Below are positions 1 through 6,596 of a stretch of DNA of 19,635 nt, piece after piece. The notes beneath the pieces were generated by a model. That model worked only from the letters and a program-made list of their open reading frames with translations. It ran no database searches and was not told the origin of the DNA. The stretch is from Opitutia bacterium UBA953 (GTDB taxonomy: Bacteria > Verrucomicrobiota > Verrucomicrobiia > Opitutales > UBA953), in NCBI GenBank assembly GCA_002293125.1, contig DBCR01000018.1, forward strand, positions 103,494 through 123,128, given 5' to 3'. Positions within the stretch are counted from its first letter, which is position 1; each line of letters opens with the position of its first letter. The translations under genes and the position numbers were made by a program.

Positions 1-351
1 GGCTTTTCGCTGCCCCTTGGCGTTACGGCGACCATTCTTACCGATACCCATCGTCACGAGTTTCCCTTGATTCACTTTCTGGAAGAGGTTGTTCGAGTTA
101 GTGACCCCGAGGCAGTAGAGTACTGCGGCCACGTCTTGAGCCTTGTCTTTTTGTACGAGGCCGGCGTTCGCCAGCCAGGTCGCGAGGGCGTGATGGAAGT
201 TGGGCGGGCTGATGTCCAGATTCTCGCCACCGTGGCGCAGCCAGAGCTCGGCCCGATCTTTCATCGTGCAGTTGCCGCGTTTCTCCTGACGTTCGTGGAG
301 ATGGGCGAGAAGTTCGGAGAGGTTGTCGGGAAGCTTGGAGGATTCGGACAT
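1..351 (-). CDS. Hypothetical protein, 3' end outside the window
   Basis: An open minus-strand frame of 117 codons begins with ATG at 351 and runs off the left edge without a stop. It starts MSESSKLPDNLSELLAHLHE and is predominantly helical by composition. A basic, glycine-rich stretch (GIGKNGRRNAKGQRK) lies at the visible end. I do not recognise a family. GC-rich third positions fit coding on this strand better than the overlapping plus-strand frame. An in-frame ATG at 417 would add 22 residues, but these are proline-rich and look like untranslated leader, so I chose 351. No Shine-Dalgarno sequence precedes it, and the leader is pyrimidine-rich. The AT-rich gap at 424-538 probably holds its promoter, but I cannot place one. 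Function unknown. Confidence 0.6.
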   Translation of the reverse strand, partial: MSESSKLPDNLSELLAHLHERQEKRGNCTMKDRAELWLRHGGENLDISPPNFHHALATWLANAGLVQKDKAQDVAAVLYCLGVTNSNNLFQKVNQGKLVTMGIGKNGRRNAKGQRKA

Positions 352-538
352 CTGAGGCGGAAGGTGGGCAGGGGAAAAGAAGGGAGATCGACGGGCTGGC
401 CCCGCAGGAGGCGACATCGATGAGCCTTAGGAATAATTAAGCGACAGTTTGCTGGGAACATCTAATTACAATCTGGCACCTAATATTATAAACTAATAGA
501 AACGAGGCCAAGTGACGTCGCTTCGAGAAGACCTCGGG

Positions 539-615
539 TGGTGGTCGCGACAGGACTTGAACCTGTGACTTCAGCAATGTGAATGCTGCGCTCTAACCAA
601 CTGAGCTACGCGACC
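539..615 (-). tRNA. tRNA-Val (anticodon CAC), CCA encoded
   Basis: Read on the minus strand, a complete cloverleaf is visible. The acceptor arm GGTCGCG pairs with CGCGACC. The D stem is GCTC/GAGC around AGTTGGTTA. The anticodon stem is CAGCA/TGCTG with loop TTCACAT, which places anticodon CAC at positions 34-36, and the T arm is ACAGG-TTCAAGT-CCTGT. The discriminator A is followed by a genomically encoded CCA at 541-539. The anticodon decodes GUG (valine). Length is 77 nt. It is transcribed away from the Fe-S carrier gene. Confidence 0.95.
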
Positions 616-630
616 GTTACCCGGGAAAGC

Positions 631-661
631 ATCATATCCCTCCGGGGAGGGAGCCGGGCAA
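631..661 (-). promoter_or_regulatory. Candidate promoter for tRNA-Val
   Basis: On the minus strand a TATGAT box (631-636) lies about 15 nt before the mature tRNA 5' end. TTGCCC (656-661) is a possible -35 at 19-bp spacing, slightly longer than the 17-bp optimum. The spacer contains an imperfect CTCCC/GGAGGG palindrome. Assignment rests on motif match and position only. Confidence 0.5.
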
Positions 662-741
662 GCCTGTTTTCCTTAGGGGGAGGGGGCCTTATCCGCGTGG
701 TGGCTTGTCTTTGGTCAGGTTCGTCACAATCCTATCGAAAG

Positions 742-1110
742 ATGGACACCACCACTGCAGTCGCCAGCCCGCGCGTCGCCGACGAGCGTCTGATCCGTCT
801 GACGGCTCCGGCCGGGGGGAAGGTCCGCGCTTTGGCCACCCGCGAAGCCCAGGGCGGTTTCCTGCGGGTCTCGATCTCTGGGGGAGGTTGCAACGGGCTC
901 TCTTACAAGATGCGCTTCGTGGGCGAGGCCAAGCCGGCCGACATCCTCGTCCGCTCGGAAGGGGTCGAGGTCCTGGTCGATCCGAAGTCGGCCCTCTACC
1001 TCCGTGGTACGCAGTTGGATTATTCGGACAAGATGATCGGTGGAGGCTTCAAGTTCTCCAATCCGAACGCCAAGGCCAGTTGTTCCTGCGGGGAGAGTTT
1101 TTCTCTTTAG
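742..1110 (+). CDS. A-type iron-sulfur cluster carrier (IscA/ErpA/SufA family)
   Basis: The 122-aa protein has the single HesB/IscA domain, which accepts or carries Fe-S clusters and passes them to apo-proteins in the cytosol. The three conserved cysteines are present: C50 in SGGGCNGLSY, and C114 and C116 in the C-terminal CSCGESF motif. The family spacing C-x63-C-x-C is intact. A longer open frame starts at 583 but overlaps the tRNA gene. ATG 742 gives a normal family length with a roughly 15-residue N-terminal extension. No strong ribosome-binding site is visible. No isc or suf neighbours are present, so it appears to be a stand-alone carrier. Which of IscA, ErpA or SufA it corresponds to cannot be decided from the sequence. 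Confidence 0.92.
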   Translation: MDTTTAVASPRVADERLIRLTAPAGGKVRALATREAQGGFLRVSISGGGCNGLSYKMRFVGEAKPADILVRSEGVEVLVDPKSALYLRGTQLDYSDKMIGGGFKFSNPNAKASCSCGESFSL

Positions 1111-1125
1111 TCTGCGACTAAAGAG
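1103..1125. other. Perfect 10-bp hairpin overlapping the Fe-S carrier stop codon
   Basis: CTCTTTAGTC (1103-1112) and GACTAAAGAG (1116-1125) are exact complements around a 3-nt TGC loop. The TAG stop codon (1108-1110) lies inside the stem. No T-tract follows on the plus strand, so it is not a standard intrinsic terminator. It could still act as a 3'-end stabiliser or a weak terminator for the gene. Confidence 0.6.
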
Positions 1126-1149
1126 AGGGGCAGGGCTAGGGCTGTGTTA

Positions 1150-1178
1150 GGTAGGGTCGGGACCGCGTCACCACATAG
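1150..1178 (+). repeat. GGTAGGG hairpin module, TCGGGAC type
   Basis: GGTAGGG is followed by arm TCGGGAC, loop CGC, arm GTCACCA, then CATAG. This copy differs by one base from those at 1412, 8058 and 14650 (G to C in the second arm), which weakens its stem. Confidence 0.8.
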
Positions 1179-1191
1179 AGGTATTCCGCGA

Positions 1192-1239
1192 GAGGACTGA
1201 ATAGAGGACTGCGTTGAGGACTGAATGGAGGACTGAATG
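1192..1239 (+). repeat. Tandem 12-mer array, four units (GAGGACTGAATG)
   Basis: Four consecutive 12-bp units start at 1192, 1204, 1216 and 1228. Units one, three and four are GAGGACTGAAT followed by A or G, and unit two is GAGGACTGCGTT. A related array with the same unit order lies at 2813-2848 on the other side of tgt. Read on the minus strand the array gives a four-residue periodic IQSS/TQSS translation, which is a by-product of the 12-bp period. Confidence 0.85.
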
Positions 1240-1279
1240 GATAAGGCGCGCTTCAGGTGGCGGGTGGCGGGATCCAAAG

Positions 1280-1303
1280 GGTAGGGATGCGATGACATCG
1301 CAT
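1280..1303 (+). repeat. GGTAGGG hairpin module, ATGCGAT type
   Basis: GGTAGGG is followed by ATGCGAT, loop GAC and ATCGCAT: a perfect 7-bp stem (9 bp counting the flanking G and C pairs) with a 3-nt loop. The layout matches the other GGTAGGG modules but the arm sequence is unrelated. Confidence 0.75.
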
Positions 1304-1411
1304 CCGCCTGCTGCCCCAGTAGCCTGCATGCAAGGTGACGGGTGGCGGCCATCGGCGCATCAGCCATTCGGGTTTCGGTATCTCCGTCATCGGCTATCGG
1401 CTCCGGGATCG

Positions 1412-1440
1412 GGTAGGGTCGGGACCGCGTCACGACATAG
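1412..1440 (+). repeat. GGTAGGG hairpin module, TCGGGAC type
   Basis: GGTAGGG, TCGGGAC, CGC, GTCACGA, CATAG. The two arms pair at six of seven positions (one G-A mismatch) around the CGC loop. It is identical over 29 bp to 8058-8086 and to the reverse complement of 14650-14678. Confidence 0.85.
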
Positions 1441-1448
1441 CTGCGTTG

Positions 1449-1503
1449 GGTAGGGCTTACCACCCTTGGTCAACCGCGGTTGAGCGAGGCGCTCAACCCT
1501 ACC
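1449..1503 (-). repeat. Double-hairpin GGTAGGG...CCCTACC element
   Basis: On the minus strand: outer GGTAGGG; hairpin TTGAGCG-CCT-CGCTCAA; the palindrome CCGCGG; a second hairpin built around ACCA/TGGT; then CCCTACC pairing with the start. The whole can fold as a three-way or cruciform structure. Related copies are at 6453-6508 and 13564-13617. It ends 18 bp before the palindromic repeat at 1522. Confidence 0.85.
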
Positions 1504-1521
1504 TCGATGCAGAGATTCAAA

Positions 1522-1605
1522 TTCAAAGGGAGACCGGAGGCCGGATGATTGGCTGGGGTTATTAAATGCCCTAGCCAGCCTACCGGTCTCCGGTTCCCCT
1601 TTGAG
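1522..1605. repeat. Family-1 imperfect palindromic repeat, copy A
   Basis: Left arm TTCAAAGGGAGACCGG continues to GGCTGGGG. The right arm runs from CCCTAGCC to CCGGTTCCCCTTTGAG, and the two are near-complementary over about 36 bp around an AT-rich centre (TTATTAAA). It lies just downstream of the tgt stop codon. Together with 1449-1503 it forms one composite unit. Confidence 0.85.
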
Positions 1606-1613
1606 TTCTGCGT

Positions 1614-2756
1614 CTAGTCCGCCGGTATCTCGTCCTTCGCGCCGGCTTCGTAACGTTCGCACCAGGACTTGGACCAAGAGGCGAAGTCGCCTGCGGCGAT
1701 ATGGGCGTGGGCCTGGGCCATGAGGTCCTGCAAGAAGTGGATGTTATGCAGCGCCAGCAACGTTCCGCCGAGCTGTTCGCCGGCATGATGCAGGTGACGC
1801 AGGTAAGCGCGCGAGAAATGGCGGCAGGTGTAATTGTCCATGCCTTCCACGAGCGGACGGTGGTCGTCGCGGTAGCGCAGGTGTTTTACGCTGATCGGGC
1901 CGTCGGGCGTGAACGCGCCGCCGTGGCGACCGATGCGGGTCGGCATCGTGCAGTCGAACATGTCAGCGCCGAGCGCGACCATGCGGAGCAACTGGGGCGG
2001 CGTGCCGACGCCCATGACGTAGCGTGGCTTGTTCTTGGGCAGGAGGGGCGCGACGAGACCGACCTGATGGAGCATGTGTTCCTCGGGCTCGCCGACGCTC
2101 ACGCCGCCGATGGCGTGGCCGGGGAAATCGAGGCCGCTGAGCTCTTCGGCGCAGCGGATACGTAGGTCATCGTAGACCGAGCCCTGATTGATGCAGAAGA
2201 GGTGACGGCCCGAGGCGAGGAAGCCGCTGTCCTTGGCGAGCTGGAGCATTTCCTTGGCCCAGCGGATGGAGCGGTTCACCGCGACTTCGCACGCGGCGCG
2301 CTCGCAGGGGTAGGGTGGGCACTCATCGAGCACCATGGCGATATCGGACCCGAGCGCATCCTGGATGTCGAAGCAGTCCTTCACGTCGAGGAACAGCTTG
2401 TTGCCGTCGAGGTGGGAGCTGAAATGAATACCCTCGTCGGTGATTGTTCGGAGCTTTGCCAGCGAGAAGACCTGGAAGCCGCCGCTGTCGGTCAGAATCG
2501 GCTTATCCCAGTGCATGAACTTATGAAGGCCGCCGGCGGCGCGGACGATCTCGCGGCCCGGGCGGAGGTTCAGGTGGTAGGTGTTGCTGAGCAGGATCTG
2601 GGCACCCGTCTCGGCGACCTGCTGAGGGGAGAGCCCCTTGACCGTGGCCTGGGTGCCGACTGGCATGAAGACCGGCGTGCGGATCTCCCCGTGGGGGGTC
2701 TTCAGTAAGCCGAGGCGGGCGGCCGTCGTCGTATCGGTCTTAAGCAGGGTGAACAC
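1614..2756 (-). CDS. tgt: Queuine tRNA-ribosyltransferase (tRNA-guanine transglycosylase)
   Basis: The 380-aa protein, normal for the family, exchanges guanine-34 of tRNAs with GUN anticodons for the queuosine precursor. The TIM-barrel landmarks are present: HLNLRPG near residue 62, the catalytic DSGGFQ with D90, the GGVSVGE loop at 217-223, and the nucleophile D268 in FDCTMPTR. The C-terminal zinc site is altered. The usual C-x-C-x2-C motif reads M306-D-N308-Y-T-C311, so only C311 and H337 remain of the four ligands, with no frameshift. The start is GTG at 2756, matching the family N-terminus, with no Shine-Dalgarno sequence. TTGTCA about 30 nt upstream could be a -35. No other queuosine genes are nearby. 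Confidence 0.95.
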   Translation of the reverse strand: MFTLLKTDTTTAARLGLLKTPHGEIRTPVFMPVGTQATVKGLSPQQVAETGAQILLSNTYHLNLRPGREIVRAAGGLHKFMHWDKPILTDSGGFQVFSLAKLRTITDEGIHFSSHLDGNKLFLDVKDCFDIQDALGSDIAMVLDECPPYPCERAACEVAVNRSIRWAKEMLQLAKDSGFLASGRHLFCINQGSVYDDLRIRCAEELSGLDFPGHAIGGVSVGEPEEHMLHQVGLVAPLLPKNKPRYVMGVGTPPQLLRMVALGADMFDCTMPTRIGRHGGAFTPDGPISVKHLRYRDDHRPLVEGMDNYTCRHFSRAYLRHLHHAGEQLGGTLLALHNIHFLQDLMAQAHAHIAAGDFASWSKSWCERYEAGAKDEIPAD

Positions 2757-2812
2757 GACCCGAAACTAGGGGGCAGGGGGGTAAAGTGACAACAAGAGAA
2801 GAGGGCGGCGTC

Positions 2813-2882
2813 GATGACTGAATGGAGGACAGCGTTGAGGACTGGATTGAGTAGATTCAACTCAGCGCTCCACTCAGTCCTC
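2813..2882. repeat. 12-mer array with an inverted partner
   Basis: Plus-strand units GATGACTGAATG (2813), GAGGACAGCGTT (2825) and GAGGACTGGATT (2837) are followed by two units of the same repeat on the minus strand: GAGGACTGAGTG (2882-2871) and GAGCGCTGAGTT (2870-2859). The arrangement is a large imperfect inverted repeat between pyrC and tgt, and could act as a terminator or structured spacer. It has no T-tract. Confidence 0.7.
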
Positions 2883-2899
2883 TGTTCTGCCGCCGCTCT

Positions 2900-4258
2900 T
2901 CAGCGGCTGTTCCCGTCGAAGCTCAACCTCATCCCCTTCGGCGCATCGGCGCGGATCTTGCCATCTTCGTAGACGCAGACGCCGTTGACGAAGGTACGCT
3001 CGATGGTGCTGCTGAAAGTGTGGCCTTCGAGGGGCGACCAGCCGCACTGGTAGAGGAGGCCAGCCTTGCTGACGGTGTGCGGCTTCTTGGGGTCCACGAC
3101 GACGAGGTCGGCCCAGTAGCCTTCGCGGATGAACCCGCGCTTCTCGACGCCGAAGAGGGTCGCCGGGGCGTGGCAGGCGCGTTCTACGGCGGTCTCGAGC
3201 GTGAAGGCGCCTTGCGCGACCAGATCGAGCAGTACCTGGAGGGAATGTTGCACGAGCGGCAATCCGGACGGGGCTTTGAAGTAGGTCTGCGATTTCTCCT
3301 CCCACGTGTGCGGGGCATGGTCGGTCGCGATGACGTCGATGACGCCGGACGCCACGGCGGCGCGCACGGCGGCGCGGTCGGCGGATGTCTTGATCGCCGG
3401 GTTGCATTTGATCTGGTGGCCGAGGCGGGCGTAGTCCTCTTCGGCGAACCAGAGATGGTGCACGCAGGCTTCGGCGGTCAGGCGCTTGCCCTTGAGCGGT
3501 GCGGCGCTGAAGAGCGAGAGTTCCTTGGCGGTGGTGATGTGCAGGATGTGCAGACGCGCGTCGTGACGCTTGGCCAGTTCGGCCGCCATCGACGAGGAAG
3601 CGTAGCAAGCCTCGACATCGCGGATACGGGGGTGTTCGCCGGCAGGTACGTCTTCGCCCCACTTGGCCTTGGCGGCGGCTTCGGCGAGCTTGATGCGCGG
3701 GGTGTCCTCGCAGTGCGTCAGGATGATGGTGGGCGCGTGACGGAAGATGCCTTCGAGGGTGGCGACGCTGTCGACGAGCATGTCTCCCGTGGAGGAGCCC
3801 ATGAAAATCTTCACTCCGCACACGTTACGCGGGTCGATGCGTTTGATGGCTTCTACGTTGGTGTTCGTGGCGCCGAAGAAGAAGGAGTAGTTGGCGACCG
3901 AGGTGGCCGCGCCGATGGCGTATTTCTTTTCGAGTTCCGCGTGCGTGGTCGCGGGAGGGTTCGTATTCGGCATCTCCATGAACGACGTCACGCCACCGGC
4001 GACGGCGGCGCGGGCTTCGCTGGCGATACAGGCCTTATGCGTCAGGCCAGGCTCACGGAAATGCACCTGGTCGTCGATCAGGCCGGGGAGGAGGAGCTTA
4101 CCGGTGAGGTCGTATTCCTGGTCGGCCTGCGTGCCGGTGGGGATGGTCCCGACGCGCTCGATGCGTCCGTCGCGGAGTAGGACGTCGGCCCGGAGGCGAC
4201 GGCCTTCGTTGATGATTTCGGCGTTGCGGAGGACGACGGTGGGCATGGGCAGAGTCAT
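2900..4258 (-). CDS. pyrC: Dihydroorotase (Bacteroidota/PVC type)
   Basis: The 452-aa amidohydrolase catalyses reversible cyclisation of carbamoyl-aspartate to dihydroorotate in pyrimidine synthesis. The metal motif is VHFREPGLTHK with H66 and R68. The lysine expected to be carboxylated is K150 in VKIFMGSSTG. Metal histidines are H182 (THCED) and H240 (LHILH), and the catalytic aspartate is D313 in ATDHAPHT. The MEMPNTNPP and KIFMGSSTG stretches resemble dihydroorotases of Bacteroidota and relatives more than E. coli PyrC. An alternative start at M5 (4246) cannot be excluded. The gene lies 41 bp downstream of the unknown 166-aa gene in the same direction and may be cotranscribed. Other members of the superfamily (hydantoinase, allantoinase) are less likely given the motif match. 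Confidence 0.9.
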   Translation of the reverse strand: MTLPMPTVVLRNAEIINEGRRLRADVLLRDGRIERVGTIPTGTQADQEYDLTGKLLLPGLIDDQVHFREPGLTHKACIASEARAAVAGGVTSFMEMPNTNPPATTHAELEKKYAIGAATSVANYSFFFGATNTNVEAIKRIDPRNVCGVKIFMGSSTGDMLVDSVATLEGIFRHAPTIILTHCEDTPRIKLAEAAAKAKWGEDVPAGEHPRIRDVEACYASSSMAAELAKRHDARLHILHITTAKELSLFSAAPLKGKRLTAEACVHHLWFAEEDYARLGHQIKCNPAIKTSADRAAVRAAVASGVIDVIATDHAPHTWEEKSQTYFKAPSGLPLVQHSLQVLLDLVAQGAFTLETAVERACHAPATLFGVEKRGFIREGYWADLVVVDPKKPHTVSKAGLLYQCGWSPLEGHTFSSTIERTFVNGVCVYEDGKIRADAPKGMRLSFDGNSR

Positions 4259-4299
4259 TCAGCCCGAAACCCCGGCCACCGCAAACGGGAAACTTCGAA

Positions 4300-4800
4300 T
4301 CAGGCCGTGACCTTCACCATGTCCGAAAGGTCGGCCTTCTTGACGCCTTCCGGGTTGATGTTGACGGCCGAGACGCGGAACTGGGCGCCGCGCTTGTGGT
4401 TGAACTTCAGGATGAAATTGGTGACGATCATCTTTTCCTCGGGGTAGAGCTCGGTCTTGCGGGCGACCATGGTGGTGACGAGTTCCTCGACCTGTTCGCC
4501 GGTGGCGCCAGGTAGCTTGGCGAGGGTAGCCTTGGCATCTTGAATCTTGGGGCCGCCTTCGATGGCCGCGTTCCAGATCAGGATGGCGACGTTCATGGCG
4601 CCCTTGGCGGCGGTGTGGTTGCCGCCGGCCTGCTCGAGGATGGGCTGGGCGAAGGTGATGAGCTTGTCCGCGAAGCTGGGTTCGCGCGGGGTGGTGTCGA
4701 CCGGGGCCGGCTCAGGACGGGTGAAGTCGCGCAGGATGTCGCGGGGCTTGTTGTTGCCGAAGGCACCGGTGGTCTTGCGACGAGAATGGGGGGAGGCCAT
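4300..4800 (-). CDS. Conserved-looking hypothetical protein, 166 aa
   Basis: I do not recognise the family. The first 40 or so residues are basic and proline-rich, suggesting disorder (MASPHSRRKTTGAFGNNKPR). A helical region around residues 45-120 includes SFADKLITFAQPILEQAGGN and AAKGAMNVAILIWNAAIEGG. The C-terminal part (about 120-166) is more strand-like, with KFNHKRGAQFRVSAVNINPEG. The frame is open upstream to 4914, but ATG 4800 gives a sensible N-terminus and has a GGGGGA tract 11 nt ahead, the closest thing to a ribosome-binding site in the window. No signal peptide or membrane segment is seen. It precedes pyrC by 41 bp on the same strand and diverges from the SRPBCC gene. Confidence 0.75.
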   Translation of the reverse strand: MASPHSRRKTTGAFGNNKPRDILRDFTRPEPAPVDTTPREPSFADKLITFAQPILEQAGGNHTAAKGAMNVAILIWNAAIEGGPKIQDAKATLAKLPGATGEQVEELVTTMVARKTELYPEEKMIVTNFILKFNHKRGAQFRVSAVNINPEGVKKADLSDMVKVTA

Positions 4801-4814
4801 TGGAAAGGATGTCC

Positions 4815-4862
4815 CCCAAGGGAAACCCGAGCGGTCCCTTCGGCAAGCCCTTTCCCCTTGGG
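4815..4862. repeat. Inverted repeat between divergent genes
   Basis: CCCAAGGGAAA (4815-4825) and TTTCCCCTTGGG (4851-4862) are complementary except for one bulged base, with a 25-nt centre. It lies in the 116-bp divergent gap just upstream of the 166-aa gene start. The outer arm resembles the arm of the family-1 palindrome, so it may be a decayed or shortened relative. A TTGACA box at 4869-4874 could serve the plus-strand gene, but no good -10 follows. Confidence 0.45.
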
Positions 4863-4916
4863 CGTCCCTTGACACCCCGCCCGGGGTAGGCCAGCCTGCC
4901 TTCACCGCCACCACCC

Positions 4917-5438
4917 GTGTCCGATTACAGCGACGTCATCCGCGCCCATCGCCGCGACCACCTCACGAAGCCGAATTCGTTGCCTACGGGCGTTCACCGT
5001 TACTTCGAGAGCACGCTCCTGCCGCTGCCGATCGAGCAGGTCTTTGATTTCTTCTCGAAGGCCGAGAACCTCCAGGCGATTACCCCGCCGGAACTGAGCT
5101 TCCGGATCAAGACCCCTCTGCCGATCGTCATGCGTCAAGGCTTGCTGATTGATTATGACCTGAAGATGAGCGGTATCCCGTTCGGCTGGCGCACCCGCAT
5201 CACCCATTGGGACCCGCCCTACGCTTTCGCCGACGAACAGCTTAAAGGTCCTTACGCCGTCTGGTTCCACACGCACACGTTTGCCGACGAAGGCGGTAAG
5301 ACGCGGATGGACGACGAGGTGCTGTACAAGCTGCCGCTCTGGCCGTTCGGCGAGGTCGCCTATCCGTTCGTGAAGAAGAAGGTGGAAGGTATCTTCCGTT
5401 ACCGTCGTACGAAGATCCGCGAAATCCTCGGCTGCTAG
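4917..5438 (+). CDS. SRPBCC (START-like) family protein
   Basis: The 173-aa protein has the helix-grip SRPBCC fold pattern. After a roughly 27-residue extension comes RYFESTLLPLPIEQVFDFFS, then the typical AENLQAITPP helix. Strands follow with PFGWRTRITHWDPPYAFADEQ, GPYAVWFHTHTF and the long C-terminal helix ending FVKKKVEGIFRYRRTKIREI. This family binds hydrophobic ligands; the ligand here is unknown. Close relatives are often annotated as ligand-binding SRPBCC or cyclase/dehydrase-like proteins. The start is GTG at 4917, with no Shine-Dalgarno sequence. A later start nearer residue 28 would keep the domain, but no suitable codon is apparent. It converges on the ThuA-like gene with a 4-bp gap. 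Confidence 0.85.
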   Translation: MSDYSDVIRAHRRDHLTKPNSLPTGVHRYFESTLLPLPIEQVFDFFSKAENLQAITPPELSFRIKTPLPIVMRQGLLIDYDLKMSGIPFGWRTRITHWDPPYAFADEQLKGPYAVWFHTHTFADEGGKTRMDDEVLYKLPLWPFGEVAYPFVKKKVEGIFRYRRTKIREILGC

Positions 5439-5442
5439 GCCC

Positions 5443-6270
5443 TTACTTCTTCTCCGGAGGAGTCACGGGCACACCTGGAAACACGCAGATCTGGAGCAGT
5501 GCGGTCTGTTCGAGTTGTTGGCTCGGCGTCTGTCGTCCCGCCCAAGCGATGCCGCGCAGGAGCAGGAGCTTCACGTCGGGTCGGCTGAAATTAACGTAGG
5601 TGTGGCCGGGGATGAAGACGAAGGCGCGCTGGGCGCCGGGCTTCTCATACGTCCAGAGCTGGGTCTGCGCCTCGAAGCCATCACCTTTCTTCTTGGGCGT
5701 AGGGGCCGTCGCGAGCGCATGGATATCTGCGCGCAGGTCCATGTCGTAGTAGATCTCGTCCTTCATGCCGAAGTCGGCGATGCCTTTCGTGATGACGTGT
5801 TCCTTGTCAACGAACTTGAGTTCCATCGGGCCTTCGCGCCACTTGGTCACCTTCTGACGCCACGAGCCCCCGACGAGGTCTTTGTAGAAGTCGGCCGAGG
5901 CATCGTTGCCGGCGACGGCGCCGGCGTGGATCACCACGAAGCTGCCGCCGCGCGCGGCGAACTTCTCGACGCGGGTTTTTTCGTCCGGCTTGAAGTCACC
6001 GCCCGCTTGACGGTGGATGACGAGCACGTCGGTGCGGGCCAGTTCTTCATCCGAGGGGAAGGTCTGCACGCCTTTGGCGTCGGCGTCGCCGACGGAAACC
6101 TTCATGCCTGCCTGCGTGAGCATCGGCTGCCAGTCGCGGGCGAACGCCGGGTGGTCATGGGCGCCCGGGCCGTGGCTCTTGGGGCCGCAACGGAGGAAGA
6201 CGCGGAGCGGAGCAGGGGCATCAGCGGCAAAGACCGAGACGATGGCCAGCAGGGGTAGGAGGCAGCGCAT
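5443..6270 (-). CDS. Secreted ThuA-like domain protein
   Basis: The 275-aa precursor begins with a signal peptide (MRCLLPLLAIVSVFAADAPA, cleavage likely after AADA or nearby). The rest is a ThuA-like fold, a class I glutamine-amidotransferase-like domain named after a trehalose-utilisation protein. Recognisable parts are DVLVIHRQAGGDFKPDE (about 81-97), the GGSFVVIHAGAVAG turn (108-121), HVITKGIADFGMKDEIYYDM (158-177) and PGHTYVNFSRPDVKLLLLRG (221-240). Such proteins are common in Verrucomicrobiota and Planctomycetota near sugar catabolism genes, but their reaction is not established. The open frame extends to a TTG at 6297, but this lies in the 8-mer repeat, so ATG 6270 is chosen. No Shine-Dalgarno sequence is seen. 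Confidence 0.87.
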   Translation of the reverse strand: MRCLLPLLAIVSVFAADAPAPLRVFLRCGPKSHGPGAHDHPAFARDWQPMLTQAGMKVSVGDADAKGVQTFPSDEELARTDVLVIHRQAGGDFKPDEKTRVEKFAARGGSFVVIHAGAVAGNDASADFYKDLVGGSWRQKVTKWREGPMELKFVDKEHVITKGIADFGMKDEIYYDMDLRADIHALATAPTPKKKGDGFEAQTQLWTYEKPGAQRAFVFIPGHTYVNFSRPDVKLLLLRGIAWAGRQTPSQQLEQTALLQICVFPGVPVTPPEKK

Positions 6271-6283
6271 GGGGGAAGATTGA

Positions 6284-6307
6284 GTGCAAAAGTGCAAAAG
6301 TGCAAAG
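6284..6307 (+). repeat. Tandem 8-mer array (GTGCAAAA), three units
   Basis: GTGCAAAA occurs at 6284 and 6292 and GTGCAAAG at 6300. On the minus strand these read as successive TTGCAC boxes 14-37 nt upstream of the ThuA-like start. One of them lies 17 bp before CAATCT, which is itself 6 nt from the ATG. Similar arrays are at 6523, 13502 and 13785. Confidence 0.85.
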
Positions 6308-6316
6308 GTTGAGAAA

Positions 6317-6337
6317 GGGGTAGGGGCAGGGGTGGGG
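6317..6337 (+). other. G-quadruplex-type motif
   Basis: Four runs of four G are separated by 2-, 2- and 1-nt spacers. It lies 47 bp upstream of the minus-strand ThuA-like start, on the template strand for that gene. Similar motifs precede ligA and rdgB. Formation of a quadruplex is inference from the pattern. Confidence 0.5.
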
Positions 6338-6354
6338 TAGGAAAGGCACCGTCA

Positions 6355-6435
6355 CAAAGGGAGACCGGAAACCGGGAAGGATGCTGCGGTTATTAATGCC
6401 CCCAGCTAACCAACCGGTCTCCGTTTTCCCTTTAG
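6355..6435. repeat. Family-1 imperfect palindromic repeat, copy B
   Basis: Left arm CAAAGGGAGACCGGAAACCGG, inner GCTGCGG, centre TTATTAATG, inner CCCCAGC, and a right arm ending CCGTTTTCCCTTT. It is followed after 17 bp by the double-hairpin element at 6453. Confidence 0.85.
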
Positions 6436-6452
6436 TTCGGTGCCCTGTCTTG

Positions 6453-6508
6453 GGTAGGGTCGAGCATCCCTGCTCGACCGCGGCCGACCAAGGATGGTCA
6501 GCCCTACC
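6453..6508 (+). repeat. Double-hairpin GGTAGGG...CCCTACC element
   Basis: Outer GGTAGGG/CCCTACC. Hairpin one is TCGAGCA-TCCC-TGCTCGA, followed by CCGCGG. Hairpin two has GACCA/TGGTC around AGGA. Compared with 1449 and 13564, stem one differs at two positions, and both changes are matched on the opposite arm (T-A to C-G, and G-C to A-T). Confidence 0.85.
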
Positions 6509-6522
6509 TCAGGATTGCCTCT

Positions 6523-6577
6523 CACCTTTGCACTTTTGCACAGGCACCTAAGACGCCGATTTGCACCTTTGCACCTG
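6523..6577 (-). repeat. Dispersed 8-mer repeats (TGCAAAAG/TGCAAAGG)
   Basis: Two clusters of the same 8-mer, at 6523-6541 and 6561-6577, are separated by unrelated sequence downstream of the SerB-like stop codon. No gene is seen in 6509-6596. Confidence 0.65.
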
Positions 6578-6596
6578 CATCTAATTGCCTGCCTCG

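Noticed and set aside
480..538. Terminator after tRNA-Val
   Set aside because: A CGAGG/CCTCG pairing with a 25-nt interior and a TTTCT tail is visible on the minus strand, but it is too weak to call.
583..741. Upstream extension of the Fe-S carrier frame
   Set aside because: It would begin inside the tRNA-Val gene and cross its promoter. The family N-terminus fits ATG 742.
1192..1239. Possible CRISPR array
   Set aside because: The 12-bp units are contiguous with no spacers and no cas genes are present. None of the other repeat families has repeat-spacer regularity either.
1107..1463. Minus-strand frame with repeated IQSS motifs
   Set aside because: The periodicity comes from the 12-bp tandem array, and the frame also runs through GGTAGGG repeats. 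It is not a protein gene.
2290..2300. GGGTAGGG-like sequence inside tgt
   Set aside because: It lies in coding sequence without a following 7-nt hairpin, so it is a chance match.
3020..4180. Long plus-strand frame opposite pyrC
   Set aside because: It is antisense to a clear dihydroorotase and is a GC-rich shadow with no recognisable domain.
5430..5470. Possible terminator between the convergent SRPBCC and ThuA-like genes
   Set aside because: Only a short CTCC/GGAG stem with no T-tract on either strand.
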